A stretch of DNA of 5,327 bases from Methanofollis sp. (GTDB lineage Archaea; Halobacteriota; Methanomicrobia; Methanomicrobiales; Methanofollaceae), in assembly GCA_028696365.1 (NCBI GenBank), contig JAQVHG010000151.1:407-5733 (forward strand), given 5' to 3'. The translations under genes and the position numbers were made by a program. Below the pieces are notes generated by a model that saw only the letters and a program-made list of their open reading frames with translations, made no database searches and was not told the origin of the DNA. Positions 4,805 through 5,327 of the stretch are shown one piece after another. Positions within the stretch are counted from its first letter, which is position 1; each line of letters starts with the position of its first letter.

Positions 4805-5327
4805 TCACTCCTCAGCCGCCGCGCAGAGCCTCCTTGAAAGCGCGAGGAGTCTTCCGGTATGGCGGAGACCGACGAGCCACTGGTGAGGGATGGAGGTGAA
4901 GCCATAGCAGGCCCCGGCAAGCGCCCCCGCGATCGCACCCACGGTGTCGGCATCGCCGCCCAGGTTCACCGCACGCACCAGCGTCTGCTCAAAATTTTCC
5001 GAGTCCATGAAGACCGCTACGGCAGCATGGGTGGCAAGGACGGCGTCGAGCGAGGGTTCAAGGGGCCAGCGACGAAACTCACCCAGGTGCTCGGCGACCT
5101 CAGGGTGCTGGCACCGGGCAAGGGCATGGGTAAAGGCCCGTATTTTCGGAACCCCTCGACACATCTCTGAGACCATCTGGTTCACAAAGGCCGAGCACTC
5201 ACCGGCGACCGGGTCATAATGGGTGAGGGCAGAGCATGCAAGGCTCACCTCACGCACCGCGCGCGGCGGATAATAGATCCCAAGGGGCGGGGCACGCATC
5301 ACACTCCCATTTGTCCTGCTCCCCCCA
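4805..5327 (-). CDS. ADP-ribosylglycohydrolase (DraG-like) family protein, N-terminus outside window
   Basis: C-terminal part of an ADP-ribosylglycohydrolase-family enzyme. Such enzymes remove ADP-ribose from protein side chains or act on related substrates; the best-known member, DraG, reactivates nitrogenase reductase. The frame stays open to the window edge, and the residues before the first apparent start read RTNGSVMRAPPLGIYYP, the family's internal NGxxMRxxPLG motif. The true start is therefore beyond 5327. Then come THYDPVAGECSAF and, at about 4943-4966, the signature AVNLGGDADTVGAIAGALAG, whose two Asp and Thr bind the paired metal ions in characterised members. IPHQWLVGL near the end is also typical. 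About 174 residues are visible; the N-terminal metal ligands cannot be checked. It converges on the egsA operon across the repeat region. Substrate unknown. Confidence 0.93.
   Translation of the reverse strand, partial: GGSRTNGSVMRAPPLGIYYPPRAVREVSLACSALTHYDPVAGECSAFVNQMVSEMCRGVPKIRAFTHALARCQHPEVAEHLGEFRRWPLEPSLDAVLATHAAVAVFMDSENFEQTLVRAVNLGGDADTVGAIAGALAGACYGFTSIPHQWLVGLRHTGRLLALSRRLCAAAEE

Noticed and set aside
4686..4886. 66-codon open frame on the plus strand
   Set aside because: Runs from the third repeat copy into the antisense of the ADP-ribosylglycohydrolase gene; no protein features.
5300..5302. GTG at 5302 as the start of a short complete ADP-ribosylglycohydrolase
   Set aside because: The frame continues upstream to the window edge with conserved residues (RTNGSV), so this codon is an internal valine.

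Overview
The window looks like chromosomal DNA of a methanogenic euryarchaeon, most likely of the order Methanomicrobiales (Methanoculleus/Methanofollis-like). The grounds are an archaeal-type prolyl-tRNA synthetase, sn-glycerol-1-phosphate dehydrogenase (the enzyme that defines archaeal lipid stereochemistry), two families found essentially only in archaea (DUF63 and UPF0179), high G+C with a strong preference for C or G at third codon positions, and AT-rich TATA-like boxes at the one divergent promoter. The order-level assignment is inference from general recall, not from a search.

Layout. Positions 1-2641 hold a tight leftward operon: a DUF63 membrane protein (2641-1796), a SpoIIM/DUF95-type membrane protein (1803-1231, overlapping the DUF63 gene by 8 nt) and proS (1221-1, its 3' end cut by the window edge). 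Positions 2653-4197 hold a rightward two-gene operon: egsA (glycerol-1-phosphate dehydrogenase) and, 6 nt later, a cysteine-rich UPF0179 protein. The two operons diverge with only 11 nt between their ATG codons, so each promoter must lie inside the first codons of the opposite gene, and a suitably placed AT-rich box is visible on each side. At the right end, 5327-4805 is the C-terminal part of an ADP-ribosylglycohydrolase (DraG-like) gene on the minus strand; its N-terminus lies outside the window.

The roughly 600 nt between the convergent UPF0179 and ADP-ribosylglycohydrolase genes (4198-4804) hold no credible gene but are highly structured. They contain a large imperfect palindrome (4218-4634) whose outer 115-nt arms match without gaps at 88 of 115 positions (hand count) and end in a perfect 15-nt inverted repeat. 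The inner arms are more diverged, and the centre is a short G/C hairpin. A third, direct copy of the inner segment lies just downstream (4681-4751). Each copy carries a G-run/C-run hairpin, and one stem pair differs by a compensatory change between the two outer arms. This is the most unusual part of the window: a non-coding foldback or MITE-like element, or tandem degenerate intergenic repeat, of unknown function.

The genes are mainly housekeeping: translation (proS), membrane lipid synthesis (egsA), membrane proteins of unknown role and one protein-modification reversal enzyme. No rRNA, tRNA, CRISPR array or transposase gene was seen.
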